64,000 nucleotides of DNA from Alphaproteobacteria bacterium (GTDB lineage Bacteria; Pseudomonadota; Alphaproteobacteria; Micropepsales; Micropepsaceae). Of this stretch, positions 19,469 through 29,020 are shown piece by piece. A model generated the notes under the pieces. The model was not told the DNA's origin and did not search any database. It was given only the letters and a program-made list of their open reading frames with translations. Position 1 is the first letter of the stretch. Every line of letters begins with the position of its first letter. Both the position numbers and the translations under genes were made by a program. The DNA is taken from positions 1 to 64,000 of the forward strand of contig CANJJD010000014.1 in the NCBI GenBank assembly GCA_947474645.1, given 5' to 3'.

Positions 19469-20191
19469 TTAAGCGGCTGAAATGCCCAAGCTTTCGGCAA
19501 TGGCCCGGGCCGCTTGGGCCGGGTCCTGCGCCCCTGTGATGGGACGCCCGATTACCAGCCGGCTGGCGCCCGCCGCAATGGCCTCGGCGGGGCCCATGAC
19601 GCGCTTCTGGTCGCCCACATCGCTGCCGGCGGGACGGATGCCCGGCACCACCAGCAGGAAGTCCGGTCCCAGTTCTTTGCGCAGCCGCGCGATCTCATGC
19701 GCCGAACACACCACGCCATCCAGGCCGCACTGCTGGGTGAGCGACGCCAGCCGCAGCACCTGGTCGCCCACCGGCGGCGTCAGTCCGACGGAGGGCAGGT
19801 CTTCATCCGACAGGCTGGTCAGCATGGTGACGGCGATCAACTGGGTGGACGGCGACACGCTTTTCACCGCGTCCAATGCGGCGCGCATCATCGCCGCCCC
19901 GCCCTGGGCATGGACATTGAGGATCGAAACGCCCAGCGCGGCGGCGGCACGGGCCGCCCCGGCCACAGTGTTGGGAATGTCGTGGTATTTCAGGTCCAGG
20001 AAGACCGGCATGCCCATCTCAAGGAACGGGCGCACGCCATCGGGGCCATGGGCGTTGAAAAATTCCAGCCCCAGCTTCAGCCCGCCGACAGAGCCGCGCA
20101 CACGCTCCGCCAGTTCGCGGGCATAGTCGGAATCGGTGGTGTCTAGAGCAACAAGTATTGGATTCAGAAGAGGGGCCGGATTCGCTGTCAC
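19469..20191 (-). CDS. pyrF: Orotidine 5'-phosphate decarboxylase
   Basis: A 240-residue OMP decarboxylase, last step to UMP. The catalytic signature [16 protein letters not shown] (Asp-Lys-x-x-Asp) and the phosphate site [13 protein letters not shown] are seen. GTG start at 20191 overlaps the ihfB stop (GTGA); upstream in-frame residues belong to the ihfB region and are not conserved. It is 49 bases ahead of trpF in one transcript direction. Confidence 0.95.
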   Translation of the reverse strand: MTANPAPLLNPILVALDTTDSDYARELAERVRGSVGGLKLGLEFFNAHGPDGVRPFLEMGMPVFLDLKYHDIPNTVAGAARAAAALGVSILNVHAQGGAAMMRAALDAVKSVSPSTQLIAVTMLTSLSDEDLPSVGLTPPVGDQVLRLASLTQQCGLDGVVCSAHEIARLRKELGPDFLLVVPGIRPAGSDVGDQKRVMGPAEAIAAGASRLVIGRPITGAQDPAQAARAIAESLGISAA

Positions 20192-20481
20192 GCTTCCGGC
20201 GTACCGCCATTCAGGCGCTCGCGCAATTCCTTGCCGGTGCGGAAGAAGGGCGCGCGCTTCTGGCCCACGGAAACCGGCTCGCCGGTGCGCGGATTGCGGC
20301 CCATGCGGCTGGGACGGACCTTGACGCTGAAAGCGCCAAAGCCGCGAAGTTCCACGCGATGGCCGTCGGCCAGCGCCTTGCTGATGGAATCCAGCACTGT
20401 GGTCACGATGCGTTCGACATCGCGGTGGTACAGGTGCGGATAACGAGCGGTGAGCCGCGCAACCAGTTCTGACTTGATCAT
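20188..20481 (-). CDS. ihfB: Integration host factor subunit beta
   Basis: A 97-residue HU/IHF-family DNA-bending protein. The sequence [17 protein letters not shown] and the arm [10 protein letters not shown] with the following [14 protein letters not shown] are typical for IHF-beta rather than HU. It bends DNA at specific sites with IHF-alpha, in transcription, replication and recombination. It heads the pyrF-trp-accD-folC run. In related genomes rpsA is usually near; here rpsA is 14 kb away. Confidence 0.92.
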   Translation of the reverse strand: MIKSELVARLTARYPHLYHRDVERIVTTVLDSISKALADGHRVELRGFGAFSVKVRPSRMGRNPRTGEPVSVGQKRAPFFRTGKELRERLNGGTPEA

Positions 20482-20724
20482 CCCCAGCCCCTTTGAGGGA
20501 CACGCCGTGGGGTTTTGCCCCCGCGGCTGGGGGTAACCTGTCATGACAAGTTCCCGCCCGTCAACGGGAAGCATCTGAAAAACCAGCCTTTTTCGCTTCC
20601 AGACCCCGGTTTTCATCCGTGGGCGATGCATTTTGGCCGCTTCCCCGCCCGCCTTGAAGCGGCTTGCGCACCTTGGGGGGCCAATGGAAAGTCGTCCCAA
20701 CCAATAAAGTGCGGGGAACGGGAC

Positions 20725-22047
20725 ATGAAAATTCGCCAATTTGCCTTGGGTTTGGCCCTGATTCTGGCCGGCGTGAGCGCTGCCGAGTCGGCGCCCCCCA
20801 AGGAGACCTGGATCGGCGCCTGGGGCTTTGTCCCCACCCCGCTGCCGCCGGGCTTCGTCCCGCCCGTCCCCGCACCCACGCCCAATGCCGTGCCGCTCGC
20901 CGCCGCGCCGGCGCTGGCGGTGACGCCGCCGCCCGGGCCGCCGCTGCTCGACAATCCCGGCAACCTGGCCCTGGCCGTGCCCGAGTTCGATCCCTCCAAC
21001 ATCACCATCCGACAGCTCGTGCGGGTGGCGGTGGCGGGCAAGCGCCTGCGCATCCGCATCAGCAATGAAGGCGGCAGCGACGCAATGGTGCTGGGCGCGG
21101 TGCATGTCGGCGCCGCGGGTCCCGACGGCACGGTGCTGCCCGGCAGCGATCATGCCGTGACATTCGACGGCAAGAGCGGCGTGGTGGTGCCCGCCGGGGC
21201 GCCGCTTCTGTCCGACGCCGTGGCGATGCGGACCGGCGCGCTGCAAAAGCTGGTGATTTCCATCCATGTGCCGGGCGTGATGTCCCGCACCGGCCATGCG
21301 CTCTACCAGTATGTCGCGGGAACCCCCGGCGACCACACCGCCATGGCCACCTTGCCGTCTTCGCGCATCATGCGCCTGCCCGCCTTGGTCACCCAGGTCG
21401 AGACCGATCCCGTCAGCGCCGACAGCGTGGTCGTGGCCTTCGGCGATTCCATCACCGAAGGCGCCGCCTCCACCAACAACGCCTTCCGCGGCTGGCCCGA
21501 CCGGCTGGCCGAGCGCCTGGCCGCCGCCAAAAGCAAATGGTCGGTGGTCAATGCCGGCATCGGCGGCAACCGCCTGCTGCGCACCGGCACCGGTCCGGGC
21601 GCGCTGGCGCGGCTGGACCGCGACGTGTTCAGCGTGGCGGGCGTGAAGGCCGTGATCCTGCTGGAAGGCATCAACGATATCGGCCGCGGCTTTACACCCA
21701 CCGGCACGCAGGACCCCGCCACCCTGGAAGCCCTGATCGCCGCCGACAAGCAGTTCATCGCCCGCTGTCATGCCCATGGCATCAAGGTCTATGGCGCGCT
21801 GCTGACGCCCTATGGCGGCGCGGGATATGCCTCGCCCGCAGGGGAAGCGGTGCGCACCGGCCTCAACAACTGGATCAGGACGTCGGGCGCCTTTGACGGG
21901 GTGGTGGACTTCGCCACGCCGACCGGCGATCCGGCCAATCCCCTCACCTTCCGCGCCGACTACAATCTGCGCGACAAGCTGCATCCCAATGATGCGGGTT
22001 ATGAGGCAATGGCCAACGCCATAGACCTGGGATTGTTCGGCCGCTAG
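20725..22047 (+). CDS. Exported SGNH/GDSL hydrolase
   Basis: A 440-residue esterase of the SGNH family with an N-terminal signal peptide (residues 1-23, cleavage near AESA) and an unusual Pro/Ala-rich stretch at about 36-75. Catalytic blocks are block [12 protein letters not shown] (Ser near 239), block II around [10 protein letters not shown], block [15 protein letters not shown] and block [10 protein letters not shown] with Asp and His. Members deacetylate sugars, lipids or polysaccharides; substrate cannot be told. ATG 20725 is chosen because GGGGAACGGGAC precedes it and the signal peptide starts there. The 3' end overlaps the convergent SnoaL-like gene by 4 bases. Confidence 0.85.
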   Translation: MKIRQFALGLALILAGVSAAESAPPKETWIGAWGFVPTPLPPGFVPPVPAPTPNAVPLAAAPALAVTPPPGPPLLDNPGNLALAVPEFDPSNITIRQLVRVAVAGKRLRIRISNEGGSDAMVLGAVHVGAAGPDGTVLPGSDHAVTFDGKSGVVVPAGAPLLSDAVAMRTGALQKLVISIHVPGVMSRTGHALYQYVAGTPGDHTAMATLPSSRIMRLPALVTQVETDPVSADSVVVAFGDSITEGAASTNNAFRGWPDRLAERLAAAKSKWSVVNAGIGGNRLLRTGTGPGALARLDRDVFSVAGVKAVILLEGINDIGRGFTPTGTQDPATLEALIAADKQFIARCHAHGIKVYGALLTPYGGAGYASPAGEAVRTGLNNWIRTSGAFDGVVDFATPTGDPANPLTFRADYNLRDKLHPNDAGYEAMANAIDLGLFGR

Positions 22048-22484
22048 GCCGCGGCGGTAATATCGCCCTGCTGCAGCAGCACGCCGGCGGTGTCCCAGAT
22101 GCCCTGGTGTTCGGTGATCTTGCCGTCCTTGACCGTCCAGCGGATGGAGACATCCGTGGTGACATACTTGCCGCTGGGGCTGTGCAGCGCTTCGGCCTCG
22201 AACAGGCCCCAGATCTGGTCGCCCTGGGCGGTGATGGTCTTGGGCTCGAAGCGCACGAAGCTGTAACGCGAGCACAACAGGGCGGTATATTCCTTCATCC
22301 CCGCCATGCCGCGATGGGTGCCGCCAAAGCGGAAGAGTTCGCGCGGCGCCGTCGCCTTCCACACAATGTCGGGGCTCAAGGCATCGAACAGCGGCTGAAG
22401 ATCGTTCTTCTTGAAGGCGGCGATCACCGTCAGCATCAAGGTCCTGTTTGCCTTTTCCTGTGTCATCAAACGATCTGCCTTCAT
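22044..22484 (-). CDS. SnoaL/NTF2-like protein
   Basis: A 146-residue protein of the NTF2-like cone fold (SnoaL-like group), judged from the pattern [22 protein letters not shown] followed by VWKATA and the late beta-strands [19 protein letters not shown]. Members are small polyketide cyclases, isomerases or binding proteins, often of unknown job. Start could be ATG 22484 (MKADRLM) or ATG 22466 (MTQEKAN); neither has a clear ribosome site. Its end overlaps the convergent hydrolase gene. No function is assigned. Confidence 0.75.
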   Translation of the reverse strand: MKADRLMTQEKANRTLMLTVIAAFKKNDLQPLFDALSPDIVWKATAPRELFRFGGTHRGMAGMKEYTALLCSRYSFVRFEPKTITAQGDQIWGLFEAEALHSPSGKYVTTDVSIRWTVKDGKITEHQGIWDTAGVLLQQGDITAAA

Positions 22485-22948
22485 GGCGGGCGCATCACAC
22501 CGGCCGATTTGAAAATGGGATGAAAGAAAAGGGCGCGCGAATCGATATTGCGCGCCATGTGAAATCGGCGCGTGGCTACAGGCGCGAACAGCCCAAGTCA
22601 ACGCATAACAGCCACCCCGCATGCGCATGGCGCCGACACATCATCTGGAATGTCACAGAAGCGGGAAGCGGCCACAAAGCCGCCATAGTCTGCGCAGGTT
22701 GGCCTCACATTGTGAGGCCCGCGACCGGCGCACATTTGGGCATGGGATAAAAGGCGGCATCTGGGAGAGGCGGCGCTCCCACCCGTCGCGCCGTTGCCTG
22801 ATTGCGCAAACGCCCCATTCCAGGGGCATTTGCCGCGCCGCACCATGCCGGCAATCCGCGCCAGCGCGACATATTGTATACAAAACTTGCCGTCCGTACC
22901 TGCGCCACTTACGGTCACGAAATCGCGAATTTCCGGGGACGAACAAGT
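22485..22948. other. 464-base intergenic region with several palindromes
   Basis: This gap lies between the divergent SnoaL-like and PQQ-dehydrogenase genes and no convincing gene is seen. It holds a near-palindrome of about 25 bases near 22532-22556 centred on ATCGAT, a perfect 9-bp inverted repeat GGCCTCACA/TGTGAGGCC at 22701-22719, and the TTGTATACAA palindrome at 22874. Open frames here have no ribosome sites or recognisable domains. Confidence 0.5.
22874..22883. promoter_or_regulatory. Candidate GntR-type operator upstream of the PQQ dehydrogenase
   Basis: TTGTATACAA is a perfect 10-base palindrome, 66 bases before the start codon. It resembles operators of FadR/FCD-group GntR repressors, many of which sense sugar acids. 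No GntR gene is in the window, so the regulator is unknown. Confidence 0.4.
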
Positions 22949-25018
22949 ATGATTCACCGCAGACAGATGCTGGCCACCGCGTCAGCCATGGCCCTGATGG
23001 GCAGCAGCATCGCCCGGGCCGCAGTCGATCCCGTGGCAAAGCCCGGCGAAACCAACTGGCTGCATTACGCCAACGATCTCAAGAGCACCCGCTATGCACC
23101 GCTGGACCAGATCAACGGCGCCAACTTCAACCAGTTGGAACTGGTTTGGCGCTTCAGCACCAATTCGCTGGGCCCGCGCCTGGATGCCGACTACCAGTCC
23201 ACCCCGCTGGTGGTGAACGGGCGCATCTATTGCACCGCCGGATTTCGCCGCGCCGTGGTCTGCCTGGACGCGGGCACCGGCGAACATCTGTGGCTGCACA
23301 ACCATGACGAAGGCGAACGCATCGGGTCGCGCGGCGGCCCGGGCCTGGGTGTCGGCTATTGGACCGACGGCACCGCCGAGCGCATCATCTATGTCACGCG
23401 CGGCTACACCATGTTCTCGCTGGACGCCAAGACCGGCCTGCCCGATCCGAACTTCGGTCCCGGCGGCTCCATCGACCTGCGCCAGAACAACGACCAGGAT
23501 ATGGACCTGGTCAAAGGCGTGATCGGCATCCATGCGCCGCCGCTGGTGGTGCGCGACACCGTGGTGGTGGGCTGCGCCCCCACCGCCGCCTCCAAGGGTT
23601 ATCTGCGCGGCTTCGATGTGAAGACCGGCAAGCGCAAATGGATCTTCCACACCATCCCGCTGAAGGGCGAGTTCGGCTACGAGACCTGGACCACGCCCGG
23701 CCAGGCGGAAGCCGCCGGCAATATGGGCGTGTGGGCGCCGATGTCGGCCGATCCCGAGTTGGGACTTGTTTATGCCGGCGTGGAATCCCCGCCCACCGAT
23801 CTGTTGGGCGTCAGCCGCACGGGCGATCATCTGTTCGCCGAAAGCCTGGTGGCGCTGGACATCGAGACCGGCGTGCGCAAATGGCACTATCAGATGATCC
23901 ATCACGGCATCTGGGACCGCGACGTGTCCTGTGCCGCCGTGATTTGCGACATCCCCCACAGGGGCCGGATCATCAAGGCGATCGCCCAGCCCACCAAGCA
24001 GGGTTACGTCTATGTGCTGGACCGCGCCACCGGAAAGCCGGTCTGGCCGATCCCCGAAAGGCCGGTCGCCAAGGGCAATGTGCCGGGCGAATATTACTCG
24101 CCCACCCAGCCCATCCCCACCGTGCCGCCGCCCTTCGCCAAGCAGGGCATGACGGCCAACGACCTGGTGGACTGGACGCCGCAGATCAAGGCGCGGGCGC
24201 TGGAGATCGCCAGCCATTATCACATGGGCCCGCTCTACGATCCGCCGCCCATGGTGGACGACAAGATTTTCGGCATGCTCAATCTTCCGGGCCTGCAGGG
24301 CGGCATCAACTGGCCCGGTGCGTCCTACGATCCCGAAACCCACATGCTCTACCTGTTCTCCAAGACCCAGATCGAGGTCAGCGGCGTGACCAGGACGGCC
24401 GACGGCAAGCTGGTCCAGCGCGGCGGCCAGCCGGCGGCCGGCAGCGCCGACGCCAATGGCGGCGCCTTTGGCGGTGTCGCCAGCCTGAAGGGCGCGACGG
24501 GACCGGGGCGCGGCTCGGTGAGCAAGGACGGCTTCAACGATCCCATCGTGCCGGGCATGATCTCCATCGAGGGCATCCCCCTGATGAAGCCGCCTTACGG
24601 CACCATCACCGCCATGGACCTGAGCAAGGGCACCCTGGCCTGGCAGATCGTGCATGGCGAAACGCCCGATCACATCAAGAACCATCGCCTGCTCAAGGGC
24701 GTCACCATTCCGCGCACCGGCCAGACCGGCATCCTGGGCACCTTGACGACCAAGACGCTGATCATCATCGGCGATTGCGGTCTCTTCACCGACGAGACGG
24801 GGCGCAAGGGTGCGCGGCTGCGCGCCTATGACAAGGCGACCGGCGAGCAGAAGGGCGCGGTGTTCATGGACAAGGTGCAGACCGGCGCCACCATGACCTA
24901 CCTGCACCAGGGCAAGCAGTATCTGGTCTGCGCCCAGGGCGGCTCCTATGGCGCCGACCTGGTGGCCTATGCCCTGCCCGGCGCGCCACCGGCCGGAGTG
25001 CGGCCCGAGGAGCGCTGA
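22949..25018 (+). CDS. PQQ-dependent dehydrogenase, Tat-exported, gluco/quinate type
   Basis: A 689-residue periplasmic quinoprotein with an eight-bladed propeller. The N-terminus HRRQMLATAS followed by a hydrophobic run looks like a Tat signal, cleaved near IARA (about 25). The mature chain starts with the family pattern NWLHYANDLKSTRYAPLDQI, and AGVESPPTD, HHGIWDRDVSC and QGYVYVLDRATG place it with membrane glucose/quinate-type PQQ dehydrogenases, but without their five N-terminal helices. It should oxidise a sugar or alcohol and pass electrons to ubiquinone. No pqq synthesis genes are nearby. ATG 22949 is chosen because the signal peptide begins there. A strong terminator follows. Confidence 0.85.
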   Translation: MIHRRQMLATASAMALMGSSIARAAVDPVAKPGETNWLHYANDLKSTRYAPLDQINGANFNQLELVWRFSTNSLGPRLDADYQSTPLVVNGRIYCTAGFRRAVVCLDAGTGEHLWLHNHDEGERIGSRGGPGLGVGYWTDGTAERIIYVTRGYTMFSLDAKTGLPDPNFGPGGSIDLRQNNDQDMDLVKGVIGIHAPPLVVRDTVVVGCAPTAASKGYLRGFDVKTGKRKWIFHTIPLKGEFGYETWTTPGQAEAAGNMGVWAPMSADPELGLVYAGVESPPTDLLGVSRTGDHLFAESLVALDIETGVRKWHYQMIHHGIWDRDVSCAAVICDIPHRGRIIKAIAQPTKQGYVYVLDRATGKPVWPIPERPVAKGNVPGEYYSPTQPIPTVPPPFAKQGMTANDLVDWTPQIKARALEIASHYHMGPLYDPPPMVDDKIFGMLNLPGLQGGINWPGASYDPETHMLYLFSKTQIEVSGVTRTADGKLVQRGGQPAAGSADANGGAFGGVASLKGATGPGRGSVSKDGFNDPIVPGMISIEGIPLMKPPYGTITAMDLSKGTLAWQIVHGETPDHIKNHRLLKGVTIPRTGQTGILGTLTTKTLIIIGDCGLFTDETGRKGARLRAYDKATGEQKGAVFMDKVQTGATMTYLHQGKQYLVCAQGGSYGADLVAYALPGAPPAGVRPEER

Positions 25019-25034
25019 GAGCATTTGGGAAACG

Positions 25035-25059
25035 GGCCGGTGGTGACACCGGCCTTTTT
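25035..25059 (+). terminator. Rho-independent terminator of the PQQ dehydrogenase gene
   Basis: Perfect 8-bp stem GGCCGGTG/CACCGGCC with a GTGA loop and five T, 17 bases past the stop codon. Confidence 0.9.
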
Positions 25060-25080
25060 CTTTCGAGCTGGGGAGCCGAG

Positions 25081-27024
25081 ATGCCGAATTGGATCACGCG
25101 TTGCGCGCTGGGAACGCTTGCCCTCCTGGCCTGGGCGACATGCGCTGCAACCGCGCAAGGCCCGAGCGGCACGGTCGCGGGCCGGTTCACGGTCGAGCAT
25201 CCCACCCTGGAAAATCTGGGCTTCGAATGGGCCATCACGGGCGACGCCAACCGCAATGCCGCCGTCGCGGTGGAATTCCGCCGCGCGGGCGAGCCCGCCT
25301 GGCGCAAGGCGCTGCCGCTGGTGCGGATCGGCAGCGAGCGCATCTTCCGCGATGTCGAACATCTCAGCTACATCGTCCCTGACGGCTTCGCCGGCAGCAT
25401 CCTGGGCCTGCAGCCTGGCACGGAATACGAGGCCCGCTTCACCCTGAGCGATCCCGACGGCACCTCGGGCCAGGCCACCCAGAGTGTGCGGGTCAAGACG
25501 CGCGTCGAACCGCAGCCCTATGCCGGCGGCCGTACGCTTCATGTCTATCCCCCCGGCTACAAGGGCGAGAAGAAGCAGCCCGCCTTCGACAGCCTGCTGC
25601 AGGCCTATTACGGCGCCGGCCTTGGCGACTGGAGCGTGGTGTGGGAGCGCCGCGCGCAAGCTGGCGACACCATCCTGATGCATGCCGGCCTCTACCGGAA
25701 CGAACGCATGAACTATGTCGACCCGATGGTGACGCCGTTTGACGGCACCATGTGGCTGACCCTGAAAGGCACGGCGGAAAAGCCCATCACCATCAAGGCG
25801 GCCGGGGACGGCGATGTGGTGATCGACGGCGCGGGCAATGCCAAGCTGTTCGACGTCCAGGCCTCGACCCATCACATCTTTGACGGGATCACATTCCGCG
25901 GCACCGATGTGGCGATTTTCGCCGGGATGAAGGAAGTCGGCGGCGCGGTCGGCCTGACGGTCCGCAATTGCCGCTTCGAAGATGTCGGCTTCGGCATCTG
26001 GACCGAATATGCGGGATCGAGCGACTTCACCATCACCGACAATGTCTTTCTGGGCCGCCTGCCCCGCAATCTGCTGATCGGCTGGAACCGGCAGTTTCGC
26101 CAGCCGGATGAGGCGAACGGCGCGGCCGGCATCTATGGCTCCCATGAAATGCGCAGCTATTACGCCATCAAGGTCTATGGCCCCGGCCATGTGATCGCCC
26201 ACAATGCCATCGCCTTTTTCCATGACGGCATCGGCATCTCCACCTATGGCACGCCGCCGGATGATCCGGACCGCCGTGCCTCGGCGATCGACATCTATGG
26301 CAACGACATTCACATGTCCGGCGACGATTTCGTGGAAAGTGACGGCGGGGTGCACAATATCCGCGTCTATCAGAACCGTGGCGTGAACGCCGCTCATTCC
26401 GGTTACAGTTCACAGCCGGTATTCGGCGGCCCGGTCTATTTCATTCGCAATATTTCCTTCAATGCCGGGAACGCGTTCAAGATCAACGCCAATCCCGCCG
26501 GCATCTTCATGTGGCACAACACCCTGATCGGCGAGCAGACCGGCGGGGCGGCGTCCAACATGCATTACCGCAACAACCTGTTCATCGGCCGCGGCGCGCC
26601 TCAAGGCGTCATGCGATGGGTGAATGTCACGAACGCCTACAGTTCGGACTATAACGGCTACCGGCCCAACAAGGGCGCGACCGAGCAATATCGCTGGGAG
26701 GCGCCGGGCCGCACCGCGAACTTCCCGACCCTGGCGTCCTTCCGCGCCGCAACCGGCCAGGAACGCCACGGTATCGAGCTCGACACCGACGCGTTCGAGA
26801 AGATCACCCTGCCCGACCCGGCCACGCGGCACCAAGTCTATCATGCCATGGACCTGACATTCCGCCTCAGGCCGGGCGGCAAGGCGGTGGATGCCGGCGA
26901 GCGCATTCCCACGGTCAATGACGGGTTTGCCGGCGCCGCGCCGGACCTGGGCGCGCTGGAACTGGGCCAGCCCGAACCGCACTATGGACCGCGCGGACTG
27001 GATACCCAGCCCTTTTACCGCTGA
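25081..27024 (+). CDS. Exported right-handed parallel beta-helix protein
   Basis: A 647-residue protein with a signal peptide (1-26, cleavage near ATAQ). Residues about 30-140 look like a fibronectin-III-like domain (LQPGTEYEARFTLSD). From about 180 a right-handed beta-helix is suggested by repeated units such as ITFRGTDVAIFAG, LTVRNCRFEDVGFGIW and FTITDNVFLG, with a C-terminal DLGALELGQPEP typical for secreted pectate-lyase-like proteins. Such folds are polysaccharide lyases or hydrolases; no catalytic residues can be assigned. Ribosome site GGGGAG precedes ATG 25081. It follows the PQQ dehydrogenase after a terminator. Confidence 0.8.
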   Translation: MPNWITRCALGTLALLAWATCAATAQGPSGTVAGRFTVEHPTLENLGFEWAITGDANRNAAVAVEFRRAGEPAWRKALPLVRIGSERIFRDVEHLSYIVPDGFAGSILGLQPGTEYEARFTLSDPDGTSGQATQSVRVKTRVEPQPYAGGRTLHVYPPGYKGEKKQPAFDSLLQAYYGAGLGDWSVVWERRAQAGDTILMHAGLYRNERMNYVDPMVTPFDGTMWLTLKGTAEKPITIKAAGDGDVVIDGAGNAKLFDVQASTHHIFDGITFRGTDVAIFAGMKEVGGAVGLTVRNCRFEDVGFGIWTEYAGSSDFTITDNVFLGRLPRNLLIGWNRQFRQPDEANGAAGIYGSHEMRSYYAIKVYGPGHVIAHNAIAFFHDGIGISTYGTPPDDPDRRASAIDIYGNDIHMSGDDFVESDGGVHNIRVYQNRGVNAAHSGYSSQPVFGGPVYFIRNISFNAGNAFKINANPAGIFMWHNTLIGEQTGGAASNMHYRNNLFIGRGAPQGVMRWVNVTNAYSSDYNGYRPNKGATEQYRWEAPGRTANFPTLASFRAATGQERHGIELDTDAFEKITLPDPATRHQVYHAMDLTFRLRPGGKAVDAGERIPTVNDGFAGAAPDLGALELGQPEPHYGPRGLDTQPFYR

Positions 27025-27026
27025 CG

Positions 27027-27040
27027 TTCGCAATTGCGAA
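27027..27040. promoter_or_regulatory. 14-base palindrome between beta-helix and isomerase genes
   Basis: TTCGCAATTGCGAA is a perfect 14-base palindrome two bases after the beta-helix stop codon and 68 bases before the next start. Without a T-run it is more like an operator than a terminator. No regulator can be named. Confidence 0.35.
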
Positions 27041-27108
27041 ACATTCTGCCGGTAGCGCGACGATCAAATCCGTAGCAGGATCACGTCAAACACAAACAGG
27101 GGTTCCTC

Positions 27109-28170
27109 ATGTTCACGCGCCGCCATTTCCTCGTCACCAGCACCGCCCTTGCCGCATCGCCGGCGCTCGCCGCGCTGGACGCCAAGAACGCCGACATCAA
27201 GTTCGGCACCACCGGCTCGATTTTCGGCGTGTGGGACAAGGACGGCAACATGATCAAGTCCAAGAACATGCGCATGATGCTGCAGGACATCAAACATTAT
27301 GGGTTGGAAGGCTTCGAGCCTTACTCCGACCAGGCCGCGCCCTGGTACAACAAGCCGGCCGAACTGAAAGCGCTGGCCAGGGAGATCGGCGTCGAGATCG
27401 CCAGCGTCGGCGATCTGCCCATCAAGCCCGGCACGCCGCCTGCGCCCAAGCCCGCGCCCGGCGCGGCGCCCAACTATGCCTGGCTGGGCGGCGCGGGCCA
27501 AAAGAAGCTGATCGCCGACATGGAGGCCTGTGCCCGCGACTTCCTGCAGCCTTTGGGTGTAGATCACTGGAAGAACAATATGGGCCCGCGCCCGCCGGGC
27601 GGCCCCAACAAGGACCAGCTCAAGGGCCTGTCCGACACCGCCAACGAGATCGGCATGCGCACCAAGAAATACGGCGTGCGCCTGTCGCTGCATCCGCACA
27701 TGTGGGGCCCGATGGAGCGCGAGTCCGACTTCCGCTTCGTGATGGAGAACACCGATCCCAATTACGTCTATCTGATCATGGATACCGGCCATAACGTGCT
27801 GGGCGGCATGGATGTGGTGAAGATCAGCGACGAGTTTTTCTCCCGCATCACCGAATTCCACCTGAAAGACACGTTCCCGCAATATCGCTTCAACAAGGGC
27901 GGCGTCACACCAGCCGACCACAAGAAAAAAAGCGTCTATGCCTCGGTCGGCCAGGGCAAGGGCGTGGATTTCCCCGGCGTGTTCGGCGTCATGCGCAAGA
28001 AGCGCTTCAAGGGCTGGGCGGTGTTCGACATTGACGCGCCGCGCCCGGGCGACGGCACCGGCAGCGTGGACGACAATATCGCGGCCAGCGTCAATTACAT
28101 GCGTTCGGCGCTGGGCGTGAAGCTGCCCGTCGCCACCGGCAAGGGCGGGCTCTTTACCGAGAAGGGTTAA
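27109..28170 (+). CDS. Tat-exported sugar phosphate isomerase/epimerase-like protein
   Basis: A 353-residue xylose-isomerase-like TIM barrel. The N-terminus TRRHFLVTSTALAASPALAA is a clear Tat signal with RRxFL and an Ala cleavage site near 22. The barrel shows FGTTGSIFGVWDK, YGLEGFEPYSDQ, VRLSLHPHMWG, YLIMDTGHNVLGG and FHLKDTF, where Glu, His and Asp could bind a metal as in the family. Family enzymes are mainly cytoplasmic; exported versions occur in polysaccharide users. The substrate is not known. It follows the beta-helix gene by 84 bases in the same direction. Confidence 0.8.
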   Translation: MFTRRHFLVTSTALAASPALAALDAKNADIKFGTTGSIFGVWDKDGNMIKSKNMRMMLQDIKHYGLEGFEPYSDQAAPWYNKPAELKALAREIGVEIASVGDLPIKPGTPPAPKPAPGAAPNYAWLGGAGQKKLIADMEACARDFLQPLGVDHWKNNMGPRPPGGPNKDQLKGLSDTANEIGMRTKKYGVRLSLHPHMWGPMERESDFRFVMENTDPNYVYLIMDTGHNVLGGMDVVKISDEFFSRITEFHLKDTFPQYRFNKGGVTPADHKKKSVYASVGQGKGVDFPGVFGVMRKKRFKGWAVFDIDAPRPGDGTGSVDDNIAASVNYMRSALGVKLPVATGKGGLFTEKG

Positions 28171-28178
28171 GTCGCGCC

Positions 28179-28210
28179 CCTCCCCCGGACGCGAGCGCCG
28201 AAGGGGGAGG
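28179..28210. terminator. GC-rich hairpin between convergent genes
   Basis: CCTCCCCC (28179-28186) and GGGGGAGG (28203-28210) form an 8-bp stem around a 16-base loop, between the isomerase-like gene and the convergent TauE gene. There is no T-run, so termination is a guess. Confidence 0.4.
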
Positions 28211-28232
28211 TCAGCCGGCTACAGCCGACGGA

Positions 28233-28991
28233 TCAAGGCGCGCGGACGAACAGCCCGATCGTCAGGGCGATGCCGATCAGCACGGCGGCGATGCGCAAGG
28301 CGTTTTGATTCACTTTGGTGACCATATGGCCGCCGATCACACCGCCGATGGCGGCGCCGACACAGGCGATGCCCGCCTGCAGCCAATAGACCTGCGGCGA
28401 AAAGACGAACAGCGCCACGGCGCTGGCGTTCATTACGCCGGCCAGCACATTCTTGGTGGCATTGGCGCTGCGGATGGCCAGGCCCGCCGCGGTCAGCGCC
28501 GCCAGCATCAGAAAACCGATGCCGCCGCCGAAATAACCGCCATAGATCGAGATCACGAATTGCGCCACGCCCGCGCCCATGGTGCCCAGCACCGGCGGAC
28601 GGTCGGCCTTGCGCGGCATGAAGCTGCCCCAGGCGAAGATGCTGGTGGCGAACAGCACCAGCCAGGGCACCAGCGCCTTGAAGATGTCGGACGGCGTCAC
28701 CAGCAGCAGGATGGCGCCCAGTATGCCGCCCGCCAGGCTGATGATGACCAGCGCCTTGAAAGACAATCCCCCGGCGCCAGAGACATGCCCGCGCCCGCCC
28801 CAGCTTGACGTGATCTGGCCGGGGAACAGCGCAATGGTCGATGTGATGTTGGCGGCCAGCGCGCTCATGTTCGTCACCATCAGCGCCGGCAGCATCAAAA
28901 AGGTGCCGCCGCCCGCCAGCGCATTCTGGATGCCCGCCCAGATCGAGACGATGAAAAGGATGACGAAGGACATGGTCATGGCGTTCGCCAT
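28233..28991 (-). CDS. Sulfite exporter TauE/SafE family permease
   Basis: A 252-residue inner-membrane protein with about eight hydrophobic helices and the family patterns GIQNALAGGGTFLMLPAL near the N-terminus and IYGGYFGGGIGFLMLAAL in the second half, an internal duplication typical of TauE/SafE. Substrates in the family are sulfite, sulfoacetate or other small organic acids; none can be assigned here. ATG 28991 is chosen; the open frame upstream runs into the end of the dipZ gene. It lies 29 bases behind the DipZ-type gene and may be co-transcribed. Confidence 0.85.
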   Translation of the reverse strand: MANAMTMSFVILFIVSIWAGIQNALAGGGTFLMLPALMVTNMSALAANITSTIALFPGQITSSWGGRGHVSGAGGLSFKALVIISLAGGILGAILLLVTPSDIFKALVPWLVLFATSIFAWGSFMPRKADRPPVLGTMGAGVAQFVISIYGGYFGGGIGFLMLAALTAAGLAIRSANATKNVLAGVMNASAVALFVFSPQVYWLQAGIACVGAAIGGVIGGHMVTKVNQNALRIAAVLIGIALTIGLFVRAP

Positions 28992-29020
28992 GCCAGTTCC
29001 TGGGCCGAACGTAAAGTTCT

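Noticed and set aside
20188-22362. 724-codon open frame on the - strand across ihfB and the SGNH hydrolase
   Set aside because: Only its last 97 codons (ihfB) look like protein. The rest is the antisense shadow of the hydrolase, caused by GC-rich third positions.
22982-25024. 680-codon open frame opposite the PQQ dehydrogenase
   Set aside because: It is His/Gly/Arg-rich, without domains or a ribosome site, and mirrors a clear quinoprotein gene.
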